From Oscillibacter valericigenes (GTDB lineage Bacteria > Bacillota > Clostridia > Oscillospirales > Oscillospiraceae): 64,000 nucleotides of DNA. The notes under the pieces were generated by a model, which was not told where the DNA came from, ran no database searches, and saw nothing but the letters and a program-made list of their open reading frames with translations. The translations under genes were made by a program, and so were the position numbers. Of the stretch, positions 41,106-49,806 are shown in pieces. Numbering within the stretch: the stretch's first letter is position 1; each line of letters opens with the position of its first letter. Location of the stretch: the NCBI RefSeq assembly GCF_021531435.1, contig NZ_JAFBIS010000015.1, forward strand, positions 1 to 64,000. Reading direction: 5' to 3'.

Positions 41106-41954
41106 TCAGCGGAATTCCCGGGGGCTCATGTGGAACGTGTTCTGGAACGCCCGCAGGAAGGTGGAATACTCGGCAAAGCCCGCCTGCTCCGCCGCCTTCA
41201 TCACGGGAACCCCCTGGCGGATCAGCTCCCCGGCCAGCAGCAGCCGCTTCTGGCTGATATACTGGTGAACGGTGAAGCCGGTGACGGCCTTGAAGCGGTG
41301 CATCAGATAGTACCGGCTCAGGTAGAACCGCTTGGACAGGCTGTCCACCGACAGGTCCTCGTCCAGATGGTGGACGATATATTGCAAAATCTCCTCCATC
41401 TTCGGGTCCACCCGGTAGCTGTCGGGGGCCTCCGCGGCGGTGCGGCTGGCCAGGACGTCCCGGTTCACATCGATGAGGAGCTGCTGGCACAGGGTGTCCG
41501 CCAGCCGCCCCGCGCCGAATTCCTTGGAGTGGAGCGCCTCCTCCAGCCGCTGGATGGTCCGCATATACTCCAGCCGCCGGGCGCCGTCCGTCCGCAGCAG
41601 GTGAAAGCCCCGCTCCCGGACGGTGTCGAAGCAGGCGTCCAGCCTCTCGCCGGGGTCGCTGCGCTCCGACAGCCACGTCCGGTCCAGCCACACCACCACC
41701 CGCTCGTAAGGCTCCGCCGGGTCGATGATGGGCTTGTGGATGAGGCTGTGCTGCACCAGCAGCACGTCCCAGGGCTGGAGGAAGTAGGTGACGCCCTCCA
41801 CCACATAGGTGACCTTGCCGCCCAGCAGCAGAATGAGCTTATCGAACTCATGGTAGTGGTAATCCAGCTTCTGGGCCCGGGTATCCTTCAAATGGAACAG
41901 GCGGAAGCCCTCGTTCAGGTAGCCCCGCTTGCCCACCTCGCTGACGTCCAGCAC
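41106..41954 (-). CDS. AraC family transcriptional regulator
   Basis: 282 residues from a GTG start with GGGGAGGGG upstream. Cupin-type N-terminal half (FHLKDTRAQKLDYHYHEFDKLILLLGGKVTYVVEGVTYFLQPWDVLLVQH), and two HTH motifs at about 180-280 ending in AGFAEYSTFLRAFQNTFHMSPREFR. It is upstream of, and likely co-transcribed with, the MATE gene, whose expression it may control. Confidence 0.92.
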   Translation of the reverse strand: MLDVSEVGKRGYLNEGFRLFHLKDTRAQKLDYHYHEFDKLILLLGGKVTYVVEGVTYFLQPWDVLLVQHSLIHKPIIDPAEPYERVVVWLDRTWLSERSDPGERLDACFDTVRERGFHLLRTDGARRLEYMRTIQRLEEALHSKEFGAGRLADTLCQQLLIDVNRDVLASRTAAEAPDSYRVDPKMEEILQYIVHHLDEDLSVDSLSKRFYLSRYYLMHRFKAVTGFTVHQYISQKRLLLAGELIRQGVPVMKAAEQAGFAEYSTFLRAFQNTFHMSPREFR

Positions 41955-42095
41955 AGCCCATCCCCTCCCCTCGTTTTCAGCCGGCTTATCTTATCGCACA
42001 TTTTACCATTTTACAATCTGAAATTAACACAAAACCCTGAAAATATTTGGGCGTTCTTTGTCGAAAAGGCTGTGGAATTCACACTGCATATCTGT

Positions 42096-42101
42096 TATAC
42101 T
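42096..42101 (+). promoter_or_regulatory. Extended -10 of the thyA-folA operon
   Basis: TATACT preceded by TGT. No clear -35 at 16-18 bp. It is 33 nt before the thyA ATG. Confidence 0.45.
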
Positions 42102-42133
42102 GTCTTTGGAAAAAGAAAAAGGAGGCAGCCGCC

Positions 42134-42964
42134 ATGAGCTATGCCGATACCCGCTTCATCGAAAACTGCCGGGACATTCTGGAAAACGGCGTCTGGGACA
42201 CCGACCGGGAAGTCCGCCCCCACTGGGAGGACGGCACCCCCGCCCACACCGTCAAGAAGTTCGGCATCGTGAACCGCTACGACCTGCAGAAGGAGTTCCC
42301 CATCCTGACCCTGCGGCGGACCTACTGGAAAACGGCGGTGGACGAGCTGCTGTGGATCTGGCAGAAGAAGTCCAACAACGTCCACGACCTGAACGCGAAA
42401 ATTTGGGACGAGTGGGCCGACGAGACCGGCTCCATCGGCAAGGCCTACGGCTATCAGCTCTCCGTGAAGCACCACTACCCCGAGGGCGACATGGACCAGG
42501 TGGACCGGGTGCTCTACGACTTGCGCAACAACCCCGCCTCCCGCCGCATCATGACCAACATCTACAACTTCGCCGACCTTTCGGAGATGCACCTGTACCC
42601 CTGCGCCTACTCCATGACCTTCAACGTCTCCGGCAACGTCCTCAACGCCATTTTGAACCAGCGGAGCCAGGACATGCTGGCGGCCAACAACTGGAACGTG
42701 GTGCAGTACGCCGTGCTGGTGCATATGATGGCCCAGGTCAGCGGCCTGGTGCCCGGCGAACTGGTCCACGTCATCGCCGACGCCCACATCTACGACCGCC
42801 ACGTGCCCATCGTGGAGAAGATGCTCTCCGCCCCCCAGTCCCCCGCGCCGAAGTTCACCGTGGACCCCACTGTGACGGATTTCTACGCCTTTACCCGGGA
42901 CAGCTTCAAGCTGGAGGGCTACACCCCCGCGCCCTTTGCGGATCAAATTCCCATTGCCATCTGA
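42134..42964 (+). CDS. thyA: Thymidylate synthase
   Basis: 276 residues. Catalytic Cys in LYPCAYSMTFNV (about 160), folate and dUMP motifs RRIMTNIYNFADL, NQRSQDM and HIYDRHVPIVEKM. Makes dTMP from dUMP using methylene-tetrahydrofolate. Start at 42134 has GGAGG 9 bases upstream; the longer frame lacks one. Slightly divergent but complete; the next gene, 14 nt downstream, is dihydrofolate reductase, its usual partner in regenerating folate. Confidence 0.96.
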   Translation: MSYADTRFIENCRDILENGVWDTDREVRPHWEDGTPAHTVKKFGIVNRYDLQKEFPILTLRRTYWKTAVDELLWIWQKKSNNVHDLNAKIWDEWADETGSIGKAYGYQLSVKHHYPEGDMDQVDRVLYDLRNNPASRRIMTNIYNFADLSEMHLYPCAYSMTFNVSGNVLNAILNQRSQDMLAANNWNVVQYAVLVHMMAQVSGLVPGELVHVIADAHIYDRHVPIVEKMLSAPQSPAPKFTVDPTVTDFYAFTRDSFKLEGYTPAPFADQIPIAI

Positions 42965-42978
42965 GGTGAACTGCTGAA

Positions 42979-43476
42979 ATGAATGCCATCGTTGTTGTTG
43001 ACCGGAACTGGGCCATCGGCCGGGAGGGCGGACTGCTGTACTCCCTGCCCACGGATATGAAGCGCTTCCGCTCCCTGACCATCGGCGGAACGGTCATTTT
43101 GGGCCGCAAGACCCTGGATTCCTTCCCGGGCGGCAGGCCCCTGCCCAAGCGGCGGAACATCGTCATCACCCGGAACGTGGATTTTGACCGGGAGGGCAGC
43201 GAGATCGTGGCAAGCCCCCAGGCCGCCGTGGAGCTGGCAGCCGGGACCGAGGACGACAAGCTGTGGGTAATCGGCGGCGGCAGCGTCTACGCCGCCCTGC
43301 TGAGCCGGTGCAAACGGGTCTACCTCACCAAGGTGGACGATGAGGCTCCGGGGGCCGATACGTTCTTCCCCAACCTGGATAAGCTGCCGGGGTGGGAGAT
43401 CGAGGTGACAAGCGAGCCTGTGGAGGAAAACGGGGTCACGTACCGGTTCGTGGACTATGTGAATACCAAGCTGTAA
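42979..43476 (+). CDS. folA: Dihydrofolate reductase
   Basis: 165 residues. Characteristic AIVVVDRNWAIGREGGLLYSLPTDMKRFRSLTIGGTVILGRKTLDSFPGG, including the WAIG and acidic Asp/Glu region for folate binding, and WVIGGGSVYAALL for NADPH. Reduces dihydrofolate from ThyA. Starts 14 nt after thyA and ends at a strong terminator. Confidence 0.96.
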   Translation: MNAIVVVDRNWAIGREGGLLYSLPTDMKRFRSLTIGGTVILGRKTLDSFPGGRPLPKRRNIVITRNVDFDREGSEIVASPQAAVELAAGTEDDKLWVIGGGSVYAALLSRCKRVYLTKVDDEAPGADTFFPNLDKLPGWEIEVTSEPVEENGVTYRFVDYVNTKL

Positions 43477-43508
43477 AAAGGCGCGGAGGGCAAACCTCCG
43501 CGCTTTTC
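43475..43508. terminator. Bidirectional intrinsic terminator
   Basis: AAAAAGGCGCGGAGG with CCTCCGCGCTTTT around a 5-nt loop. Confidence 0.9.
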
Positions 43509-44225
43509 TTATTTCCGTTCCGCCCAGTAATCGGCACTGACCTCGTTGTATCCGTAGACCGCTTCGTCGGCTTCACTAGCGGAGGGTAATTTCATACCCT
43601 CCTCCCACAGGAGGATGGCGTCCTCTCCCCGGCCATACCAAACGTGGTCAATTTCCCGGAAGCCCATAAACTTCGCCTGGTCGTCTACCATCTCCATGTC
43701 CAGAAGCAGCTCCATGTTCGCCGGGGAATTTCCCTCCCACCGCTTCTCCGTGATCAGCGCCCGAACGGGAACACAATACATGTTTCCATCCTCACCGTAC
43801 TCAAATTTAGTTCGCCGAAGGTTCAGGCCGTCGTCGATAAAAAAGTGGTACAGGACCCGGCCGTCGGACAGCTGGCGGACATTGGTGATTTCAATTTTCT
43901 CCGCCGGGACGGGAAAGAGGTACAGCTGCGTGGCCGCCATCCATGCCCCGAACAGCAGCAGGCACACCGCCGCCGCGATAGCCGCGCCTTTCAGCCTGGC
44001 TTTCCATTTGGCCTTTTTCCACTCGTCGCTGATTTTCTTCACCGCCGCTCCGTCGGCGGTGTTTTTCCGCGCTTCCGCCGCCGGCAGGGGCGCGTCCATC
44101 TCCGCCAGGGCTTCCCGGCAGGTCCCGCAGGTCTTTAAGTGTTCCTCCACCGCCGCCCGGCTGGCCTCCGAGCACACACCGTCGTGGTACAGGGGCAGCA
44201 GGTCCAAAATAATATCATGTTCCAT
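43509..44225 (-). CDS. Zinc-finger anti-sigma factor (pair 3)
   Basis: 238 residues. The N-terminal zf-HC2 domain (DLLPLYHDGVCSEASRAAVEEHLKTCGTCREALAEMD) has the HxxxCxxC zinc motif. A Lys-rich stretch and one membrane helix at about 80-100 (AAIAAAVCLLLFGAWMAATQL) follow. The outer domain of about 130 residues is not recognised. It overlaps the sigma gene by 11 bases. Holds the sigma in an inactive complex and releases it on an envelope signal. Confidence 0.9.
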   Translation of the reverse strand: MEHDIILDLLPLYHDGVCSEASRAAVEEHLKTCGTCREALAEMDAPLPAAEARKNTADGAAVKKISDEWKKAKWKARLKGAAIAAAVCLLLFGAWMAATQLYLFPVPAEKIEITNVRQLSDGRVLYHFFIDDGLNLRRTKFEYGEDGNMYCVPVRALITEKRWEGNSPANMELLLDMEMVDDQAKFMGFREIDHVWYGRGEDAILLWEEGMKLPSASEADEAVYGYNEVSADYWAERK

Positions 44226-44688
44226 CGAATCCCTCCTTCAATTTCCGGCGGGCCCGGAAGTAGGTCACCCGGGCCCAGCTCTCCGTTTTGCCGAACAGCT
44301 CCCCGATTTGGGAAAAGGGCAATTCCCCAAAGGTCCGCAGGGAAAAGACTTCCTTGTACGGCTCCGGCAGGGCGTGGAGCAGGATGTGGAGCCGCCGGGC
44401 GTCCTCCCGGTCGGCGAAGCCCTCCTCGATGCCGCTGTCTCCGGGCTCCGGCTCCGCGTCCGTGAATTTTTTCCGCTCCCGGCAGAGTGTCAAATACTGG
44501 TTCCGAGCAATCTGGCACAGCCACACCCGCAGCTGGCAGTCGCCCCGGAAGCTGTCGATGGCGGTCAGGGCCTTGAAGAAGGTCTCCTGGGTCACCTCCT
44601 CCGCCGTCTGTTCGTCCCGGCTGAGGGCCAGGGCATACTTGTAGACATCCGCGAAATATTGGCGGTACACCGCCTCGAAGTCCGGCAC
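44215..44688 (-). CDS. ECF-type RNA polymerase sigma factor (pair 3)
   Basis: 157 residues from a GTG at 44688, chosen because GGAGGTGGAGCA sits just upstream; an ATG at 44718 lacks a site. Region 2 at about 5-70 (FEAVYRQYFADVYKYALALSRDEQTAEEVTQETFFKALT), region 4 at about 100-155 (LPEPYKEVFSLRTFGELPFSQIGELFGKTESWARVTYFRARRKL). Overlaps its anti-sigma. A TGTAAC...CGTC ECF promoter upstream indicates autoregulation. Confidence 0.93.
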   Translation of the reverse strand: MPDFEAVYRQYFADVYKYALALSRDEQTAEEVTQETFFKALTAIDSFRGDCQLRVWLCQIARNQYLTLCRERKKFTDAEPEPGDSGIEEGFADREDARRLHILLHALPEPYKEVFSLRTFGELPFSQIGELFGKTESWARVTYFRARRKLKEGFDGT

Positions 44689-44720
44689 TGCTCCACCTCC
44701 TCTCTGTCCGGCATCCATAG

Positions 44721-44746
44721 GACGGCGGGAACACGGTTTTGTTACA
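44721..44746 (-). promoter_or_regulatory. Candidate ECF promoter of pair 3
   Basis: Minus strand TGTAAC (44746-44741), 16-bp spacer, CGTC (44724-44721). It lies head to tail with the recG promoter. Confidence 0.55.
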
Positions 44747-44751
44747 AAGAC

Positions 44752-44780
44752 TTTTCAAAATCACTGAAATTGATTATAAT
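44752..44780 (+). promoter_or_regulatory. Promoter of recG
   Basis: TTTTCA (44752-44757), 17-bp spacer, perfect -10 TATAAT (44775-44780). Confidence 0.65.
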
Positions 44781-44813
44781 GGAACCACGACTTGATGGAA
44801 AGGGGGAAACCTC

Positions 44814-46862
44814 ATGGCGGACCTGAACACCGATGTGCGCCATATCAAGGGCATCGGCGAACAGCGGGCCAAGGCTTTGGGCAAGCTGGGCATCACCACG
44901 CTCCGGGACCTCATCAGCTGGTTCCCCCGGCGGTACGATGACCGCACCCAGGCGAAGAAAATTTCCGAGCTGGTCCCCGGCGAGGCCGCCTGCGTGGCCG
45001 CCATGATCGCCTCGGAGCCCAAAATGTCCCACATCCGCAAGGGGATGGACCTGGTGAAGGTCCGGGCGGTGGACGACACCGGCGTGCTGGACGTCACCTT
45101 CTTCAACCAGACCTGGCTGAAAAACAGCCTGCGCCAGGGCGAAACGTACATCTTTTACGGCAAGGCCGAGGGGAACCTCCTCCGCAGGACCATGGCCTCC
45201 CCCATTGTGGAGCCGGAGGGCCGGCGGGAATTCACAGGCCGCATCGTGCCCATCTATCCCCTGACGGCGGGGGTCAGCCAGCTCATCCTCTCCCGCTCCA
45301 TCCGGCAGGGCCTGGACGACTGCGCCGCCATCCTCCCGGATGTGCTGCCGGACAGCGTGCGGCAGGCACACCACCTCTGCCGCATCGAATACGCCTACGA
45401 GAACATCCACTTCCCGGAGAGCGCCAAGGCCCTGGACCTGGCCCGGCGGCGGCTGGCCTTTGAGGAGCTGTTCCTCTTTACCATCGGCCTGAAGCGGCTG
45501 CGCTCCCGGCGGGAGACCGTCCATGTGCCGCCCTGTCATGATGTGGACATGGAATCGTTTTACGGTGCCCTGCCCTTTACCCTGACGGACGCCCAGCGGC
45601 GGTGCGTGGAGGAGGCCCTGGCGGATATGCGCTCCGGGGTGCCCATGAACCGGCTGTGCCAGGGCGACGTGGGCTCCGGCAAGACCATGGTGGCCGCCGC
45701 CTGCGTGTACTTCTGCGTGAAAAACGGCCGTCAGGCGGCGCTGATGGCCCCCACGGAAATTCTGGCGAAGCAGCACTACGCGGGACTTGCCCCGCTTTTG
45801 GAGGGTTTGGGCATCCGGTGCGACCTGCTGACCGGCTCCACCCCGGCGAAGACGAAGCGCTCCATTGCGGAGCAACTGGCAGCGGGGGAGATCGACTTTG
45901 CCATCGGCACCCACGCCCTCATTACGGAGGGCATCGCGTACCGCGACCTGGGCCTGGTGGTCACCGACGAGCAGCACCGCTTCGGCGTCGCCCAGCGGGC
46001 GGCCCTGGCCGCCAAGGGGGAGCATCCCCACACCCTGGTCATGTCCGCCACCCCCATCCCCCGGACCCTGGCCCTCATTCTGTACGGCGACCTGGAGGTC
46101 TCCGTCATCGACCAGCTTCCCCCCGGACGGCAGCCGGTGGAGACCTACGCCGTCCCCGGCAGCTACCACCAACGGGTGTACAACTTCATCCGCAAGCTGG
46201 CGGCGGAGGGGCGGCAGGCCTACATCGTCTGCCCCATGGTATCCGAGAACGATGAGCTGCCGGACGAGCGGAAGGCCGTCACGGAGTATGCGAAAAAGCT
46301 GCAAAACGAAGTGTTTCCCGACCTGAAGGTGGCGTTCGTCCATGGAAAAATGAAGGCCCGGGAGAAGGACGCGGTGATGACGGCCTTCGCCGCCCACGAG
46401 ACGGACATTCTGGTGTCCACCACCGTCATCGAGGTAGGCGTGGACGTACCTAACGCCGCCGTGATGGTCATCGAGAACGCGGAGCGGTTCGGCCTTTCCC
46501 AGCTCCACCAGCTCCGGGGTCGGGTGGGCCGTGGAAAGCACCAGTCCTACTGCATCCTCATTTCCGACAATCAAAACGAGGAGACAAAGCAGCGCCTCAA
46601 GGTCATGGCAAAGACCACCGACGGCTTCAAAATCGCAGAGGAGGACCTGCGGCTGCGGGGCCCCGGCGACTTCTTCGGCCAGCGGCAGCACGGCCTGCCG
46701 GGGTTGAAGCTGGCAGACATCGGCTGCGACGCCCAGCTGTTGAAGGAGGCCCAGCAGGCGGCGGAGGACCTGCTGGCCCGGGACCCGGAGCTGACCTCCT
46801 GCCCCGCCGCGGCGGAGCGGCTCCGGGAGCTGTTTACCCAGGCGGCGGACACGCTGAACTGA
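44814..46862 (+). CDS. recG: ATP-dependent DNA helicase RecG
   Basis: 682 residues. N-terminal wedge/OB domain at about 1-160 (IKGIGEQRAKALGKLGI...), then helicase: Walker A GDVGSGKTMVA, motif II DEQHRFGVAQR, motif III SATPIPRTLAL, motif V/VI VEVGVDVPNAAVMVIENAERFGLSQLHQLRGRVGRG. Remodels stalled replication forks and reverses branched DNA. Normal length. AAAGGGGG precedes the ATG. Confidence 0.97.
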   Translation: MADLNTDVRHIKGIGEQRAKALGKLGITTLRDLISWFPRRYDDRTQAKKISELVPGEAACVAAMIASEPKMSHIRKGMDLVKVRAVDDTGVLDVTFFNQTWLKNSLRQGETYIFYGKAEGNLLRRTMASPIVEPEGRREFTGRIVPIYPLTAGVSQLILSRSIRQGLDDCAAILPDVLPDSVRQAHHLCRIEYAYENIHFPESAKALDLARRRLAFEELFLFTIGLKRLRSRRETVHVPPCHDVDMESFYGALPFTLTDAQRRCVEEALADMRSGVPMNRLCQGDVGSGKTMVAAACVYFCVKNGRQAALMAPTEILAKQHYAGLAPLLEGLGIRCDLLTGSTPAKTKRSIAEQLAAGEIDFAIGTHALITEGIAYRDLGLVVTDEQHRFGVAQRAALAAKGEHPHTLVMSATPIPRTLALILYGDLEVSVIDQLPPGRQPVETYAVPGSYHQRVYNFIRKLAAEGRQAYIVCPMVSENDELPDERKAVTEYAKKLQNEVFPDLKVAFVHGKMKAREKDAVMTAFAAHETDILVSTTVIEVGVDVPNAAVMVIENAERFGLSQLHQLRGRVGRGKHQSYCILISDNQNEETKQRLKVMAKTTDGFKIAEEDLRLRGPGDFFGQRQHGLPGLKLADIGCDAQLLKEAQQAAEDLLARDPELTSCPAAAERLRELFTQAADTLN

Positions 46863-46890
46863 AAAAGCGGAGGCAAACGCCTCCGCTTTC
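46863..46890. terminator. Bidirectional intrinsic terminator
   Basis: AAAGCGGAGG and CCTCCGCTTT around a 6-nt loop, between recG and the convergent hydrolase. Confidence 0.85.
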
Positions 46891-47832
46891 TTAGTTCATA
46901 TGTGCTTCCATAAAGTTCAGCAGCGCCGTCTGGTAGGCAGGCATATCCACGTACCAACTGATGCCGTGGCCCGCGCCGGGGACGGTCAGCACCTCCACCG
47001 GGGAGGCGCAGGCGTCCCGCAGGGCGTATACCATCTCGCAGGGCACCACATGGTCGTCCTCGCCATGCACCAGCAGAATGGGCAGGCGGGCATGATGTAC
47101 GCACGCCAGAGCGGAGGTCTCCGTGACACGGAACCCGCCGAACAGCCGGGCCCCCAGTGCCGCCAGCCGGTATGTGGGAAATTCCGGCCAGCGCCAGCGG
47201 CGGATGGTCTCTTTCAGGATGCCCGCCGGGGTGTCGTAGCCGCAGTCCGCCACGATGCCCCGCACGTTCTCCGGCAAGGAGAGGTCGGAAGCCATCAGCA
47301 CCGTGGCGGCGCCCATGGAAACGCCCCACAAAAAGACAGGCGTTTCAGGCCCCATGCGCTTCGCCGCGTACCGGGCCCAGGTCTGGCAGTCGTACCGCTC
47401 CCGGACGCCGAAGGTGATAGTCCCGCCCTCGCTCTCCCCGTGGGCCCGCTGGTCCACCATCAGGATGTGCCAGCCCTTCTCCCGACACAGCTGGAAGCCG
47501 CCGCTGCCGTCCCGCTCCGCCGTGGAGCGGTAGCCGTGGAAAAAGAGCATCAGGGGCGCGCCGGGGGCTCCCTCATAATATTTGCCTGCCAGCTTCAATC
47601 CGTCATGGGAGCGGACCGTCACCCGCTCATAGGGGGTCTCCAGCAGGCGGTCAATGTTGCGCAGCATCTGCTCCCGGTAAGGGTCGTACGGTTCCCCGCT
47701 GGGGATCGTTCGAATGGGGGACTGGCGCTTTTCGCTGCGCCGGAAGGCCACATCATAGCCGTACCAGGCGCCGCCCAGGGTCAGGGCCGCTGCTGAGGCC
47801 GCCAGCGCCGCCGCTTTTTTCACAGCGTTCAT
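46891..47832 (-). CDS. Alpha/beta hydrolase with N-terminal membrane anchor
   Basis: 313 residues from the ATG at 47832 that overlaps the upstream stop (ATGA). One hydrophobic segment at about 6-24, then the fold: MLFFHGYRSTAERDG, nucleophile elbow GVSMGAATVLMAS (Ser), acid/His region HGEDDHVVPCEMV and GAGHGISWYVD. Similar to BEM46/cinnamoyl-esterase-like hydrolases of Firmicutes. Substrate unknown. Last gene of the mtaB-yfbR operon. Confidence 0.88.
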   Translation of the reverse strand: MNAVKKAAALAASAAALTLGGAWYGYDVAFRRSEKRQSPIRTIPSGEPYDPYREQMLRNIDRLLETPYERVTVRSHDGLKLAGKYYEGAPGAPLMLFFHGYRSTAERDGSGGFQLCREKGWHILMVDQRAHGESEGGTITFGVRERYDCQTWARYAAKRMGPETPVFLWGVSMGAATVLMASDLSLPENVRGIVADCGYDTPAGILKETIRRWRWPEFPTYRLAALGARLFGGFRVTETSALACVHHARLPILLVHGEDDHVVPCEMVYALRDACASPVEVLTVPGAGHGISWYVDMPAYQTALLNFMEAHMN

Positions 47833-48404
47833 TTCAACTCGTCCAGGGTCAGAGAGAAGCTGTCGATGAAGGTGTCCAGGAAGTAGGCGACCTCCGGCAG
47901 GCCGTAGCCCTCCAGGGCTTTGCGGGTCTGGGCGGCGGCCTCCCGGAACTCCGTGTTCCCGGCTTTCAGCTCCTCCACGCACTTGATGTAGGCGGAGAGC
48001 TTATCCGCCGCCTTGACAAGGCGCTCCACATCGGGGTCCGTGGGGGTCAGGATGGGCGCGTAGACGCTCTGCAGCTCCTGGGGCAGCATGTGGAGCAGCT
48101 TTTTCTCCGCCACCGCCTCCACCTCCTTGTAGGCGTGCTGGATGGCGGGGTTGTCGTACTTGATGGGGGTGGGCATGTCGCCGGTCAAAATCTCGCTGGC
48201 GTCGTGGTACAGCGCCGCCACCGCCACCTGGCCCGGGTCAACGGCGCCGCCGAATTTTTCATTGCGGATGACCGCCAGGGCGTGGGCCAGGACAGCCACC
48301 TGATGGCTGTGCTCCTGGACGTTTTCCGGGGCGGTGTTGCGCATCAGCGCCCAGCGCTGGATGAACCGCATCCGGGAGATATAGGCAAAAAAGTGACTTT
48401 TCAT
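47829..48404 (-). CDS. yfbR: 5'-deoxynucleotidase YfbR-like HD phosphohydrolase
   Basis: 191 residues. HD motif HSHQVAVLAHALAVI then ALYHDASEILTGDMPTPIKY, matching the YfbR family (His-Asp metal site and the E72-like residue near the substrate). It dephosphorylates deoxyribonucleoside 5'-monophosphates to control nucleotide pools. Three bases separate it from mtaB. Confidence 0.92.
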   Translation of the reverse strand: MKSHFFAYISRMRFIQRWALMRNTAPENVQEHSHQVAVLAHALAVIRNEKFGGAVDPGQVAVAALYHDASEILTGDMPTPIKYDNPAIQHAYKEVEAVAEKKLLHMLPQELQSVYAPILTPTDPDVERLVKAADKLSAYIKCVEELKAGNTEFREAAAQTRKALEGYGLPEVAYFLDTFIDSFSLTLDELK

Positions 48405-48407
48405 CGT

Positions 48408-49694
48408 TCAATCCTCGATTTCTCCAAAGAGTACGTCGCCGTCGGTGGCGGTCACCCGGACGTTCTTTACCACGTTGTGCAGGTTTTCGCCCTCCGCCAG
48501 CACCTCCATGTAGTTAGGGGCGTGGCCGAAGAATCTGCCGTCCCGGGGCTGCTCGAACAGCACGGGATAGGTCCGGCCCACGCAGGCGGTCAGGTAGTCC
48601 CGGCGCATCTCCGCGGCGACGGCAGCGGCGCGGTGGGCCCGCTCCTCCTTCACAGCCTTCGGCACCTGGGCCATCTCCGCCGCCGGCGTGCCGGGGCGGA
48701 CGGAATAGGGGAAGATGTGCATTTGGGCAAAACCGCACCGGCGGATGAAGTCCAGCGTCTGGGTAAACTCCTCCTCCGTCTCCTCCGGGAAGCCGGTGAT
48801 CATGTCCGTGGTGATGGCCGGATGTTCAAAATATTGATTCAAAAGTGCAACAGACTGTGCGAAACGAGCCGTATCATACTTCCGGTTCATGCGCTTCAAG
48901 GTGGCGTCACAGCCGCTCTGCATGGACAGATGGAACTGGGGACAGAGCATGGGCAGGACGGCGGCGCGGCGGCAGAAATCCTCCGTGATGGTCCTGGGCT
49001 CCAGGCTGCCCAGCCGGATACGGACGCCGGGGGCGGCGGCGCAGATAGCCTCCACCAGGTCGATGAGGGTCTGGCCCGTCTTGAGGTCCTTGCCCCAGGA
49101 GGAAATTTCAATGCCCGTCAGGACGATCTCCCGGTAGCCGTCGGCGGCCAGGCCCTTCGCCTGCTCCGCCGCCTTGTCCAGGGGGAGGGAACGCACCGGG
49201 CCACGGGCGTAGGGGATGATGCAGTAGGTGCAGAAGTTGACGCAGCCGTCCTCCACTTTCAGCATGGCCCGGGTGCGGTTTTCCATGCCGCCGGCGGGCA
49301 GCACCTCGAACACCCGGCGCTCGAAGGACTTGTCAATGGCCTCCAGGTGCCGCTTTTCCGCCACCGCCTGCTCCAAAAGGCCAATGAAACCGGTGCGGTC
49401 GCCGGTGCCCGCGATGAGGTCCACATCCAGCTTCCGCACATCGTCGGCGTGGGTCTGGGGATAGCACCCGCAGACCGCCACCACGGCCTCCGGGTGCTGC
49501 TTTTTCGCCCGGTGGACCATCTGGCGGGACTTCTGGTCGCTGACCGCCGTAACGGAGCAGGTGTTCACCACGTAGGCGTCCGCCGCGTCTGCAAAGTCCA
49601 CGACCTCATGGCCCCGGGCCCGGAGGGACTGCTCCATGGCCTGGGTCTCGTACTGATTCACTTTGCACCCGAGGGTGTAAATCGCAACTTTCAT
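48408..49694 (-). CDS. mtaB: tRNA (N6-threonylcarbamoyladenosine(37)-C2)-methylthiotransferase MtaB
   Basis: 428 residues. UPF0004 domain at about 1-105 with its three cysteines (TLGCKVNQ, NTCSVT, VCGCYPQ) for the auxiliary cluster; radical-SAM CxxxCxxC in DGCVNFCTYCIIPYARG at about 152-167; TRAM-like end at about 375-425. Adds methylthio groups to t6A37 of certain tRNAs. It leads an operon with yfbR and the hydrolase. Confidence 0.95.
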   Translation of the reverse strand: MKVAIYTLGCKVNQYETQAMEQSLRARGHEVVDFADAADAYVVNTCSVTAVSDQKSRQMVHRAKKQHPEAVVAVCGCYPQTHADDVRKLDVDLIAGTGDRTGFIGLLEQAVAEKRHLEAIDKSFERRVFEVLPAGGMENRTRAMLKVEDGCVNFCTYCIIPYARGPVRSLPLDKAAEQAKGLAADGYREIVLTGIEISSWGKDLKTGQTLIDLVEAICAAAPGVRIRLGSLEPRTITEDFCRRAAVLPMLCPQFHLSMQSGCDATLKRMNRKYDTARFAQSVALLNQYFEHPAITTDMITGFPEETEEEFTQTLDFIRRCGFAQMHIFPYSVRPGTPAAEMAQVPKAVKEERAHRAAAVAAEMRRDYLTACVGRTYPVLFEQPRDGRFFGHAPNYMEVLAEGENLHNVVKNVRVTATDGDVLFGEIED

Positions 49695-49806
49695 CGGTTT
49701 CTCCTTGCGCTTTTTTGAAATTCTATATATAATGAGAAATTGCGCTCTGATTATATTATTATACGTTGATTTTCTCTCAAGGGCAAGACAAAAGGAGATA
49801 TTTGAT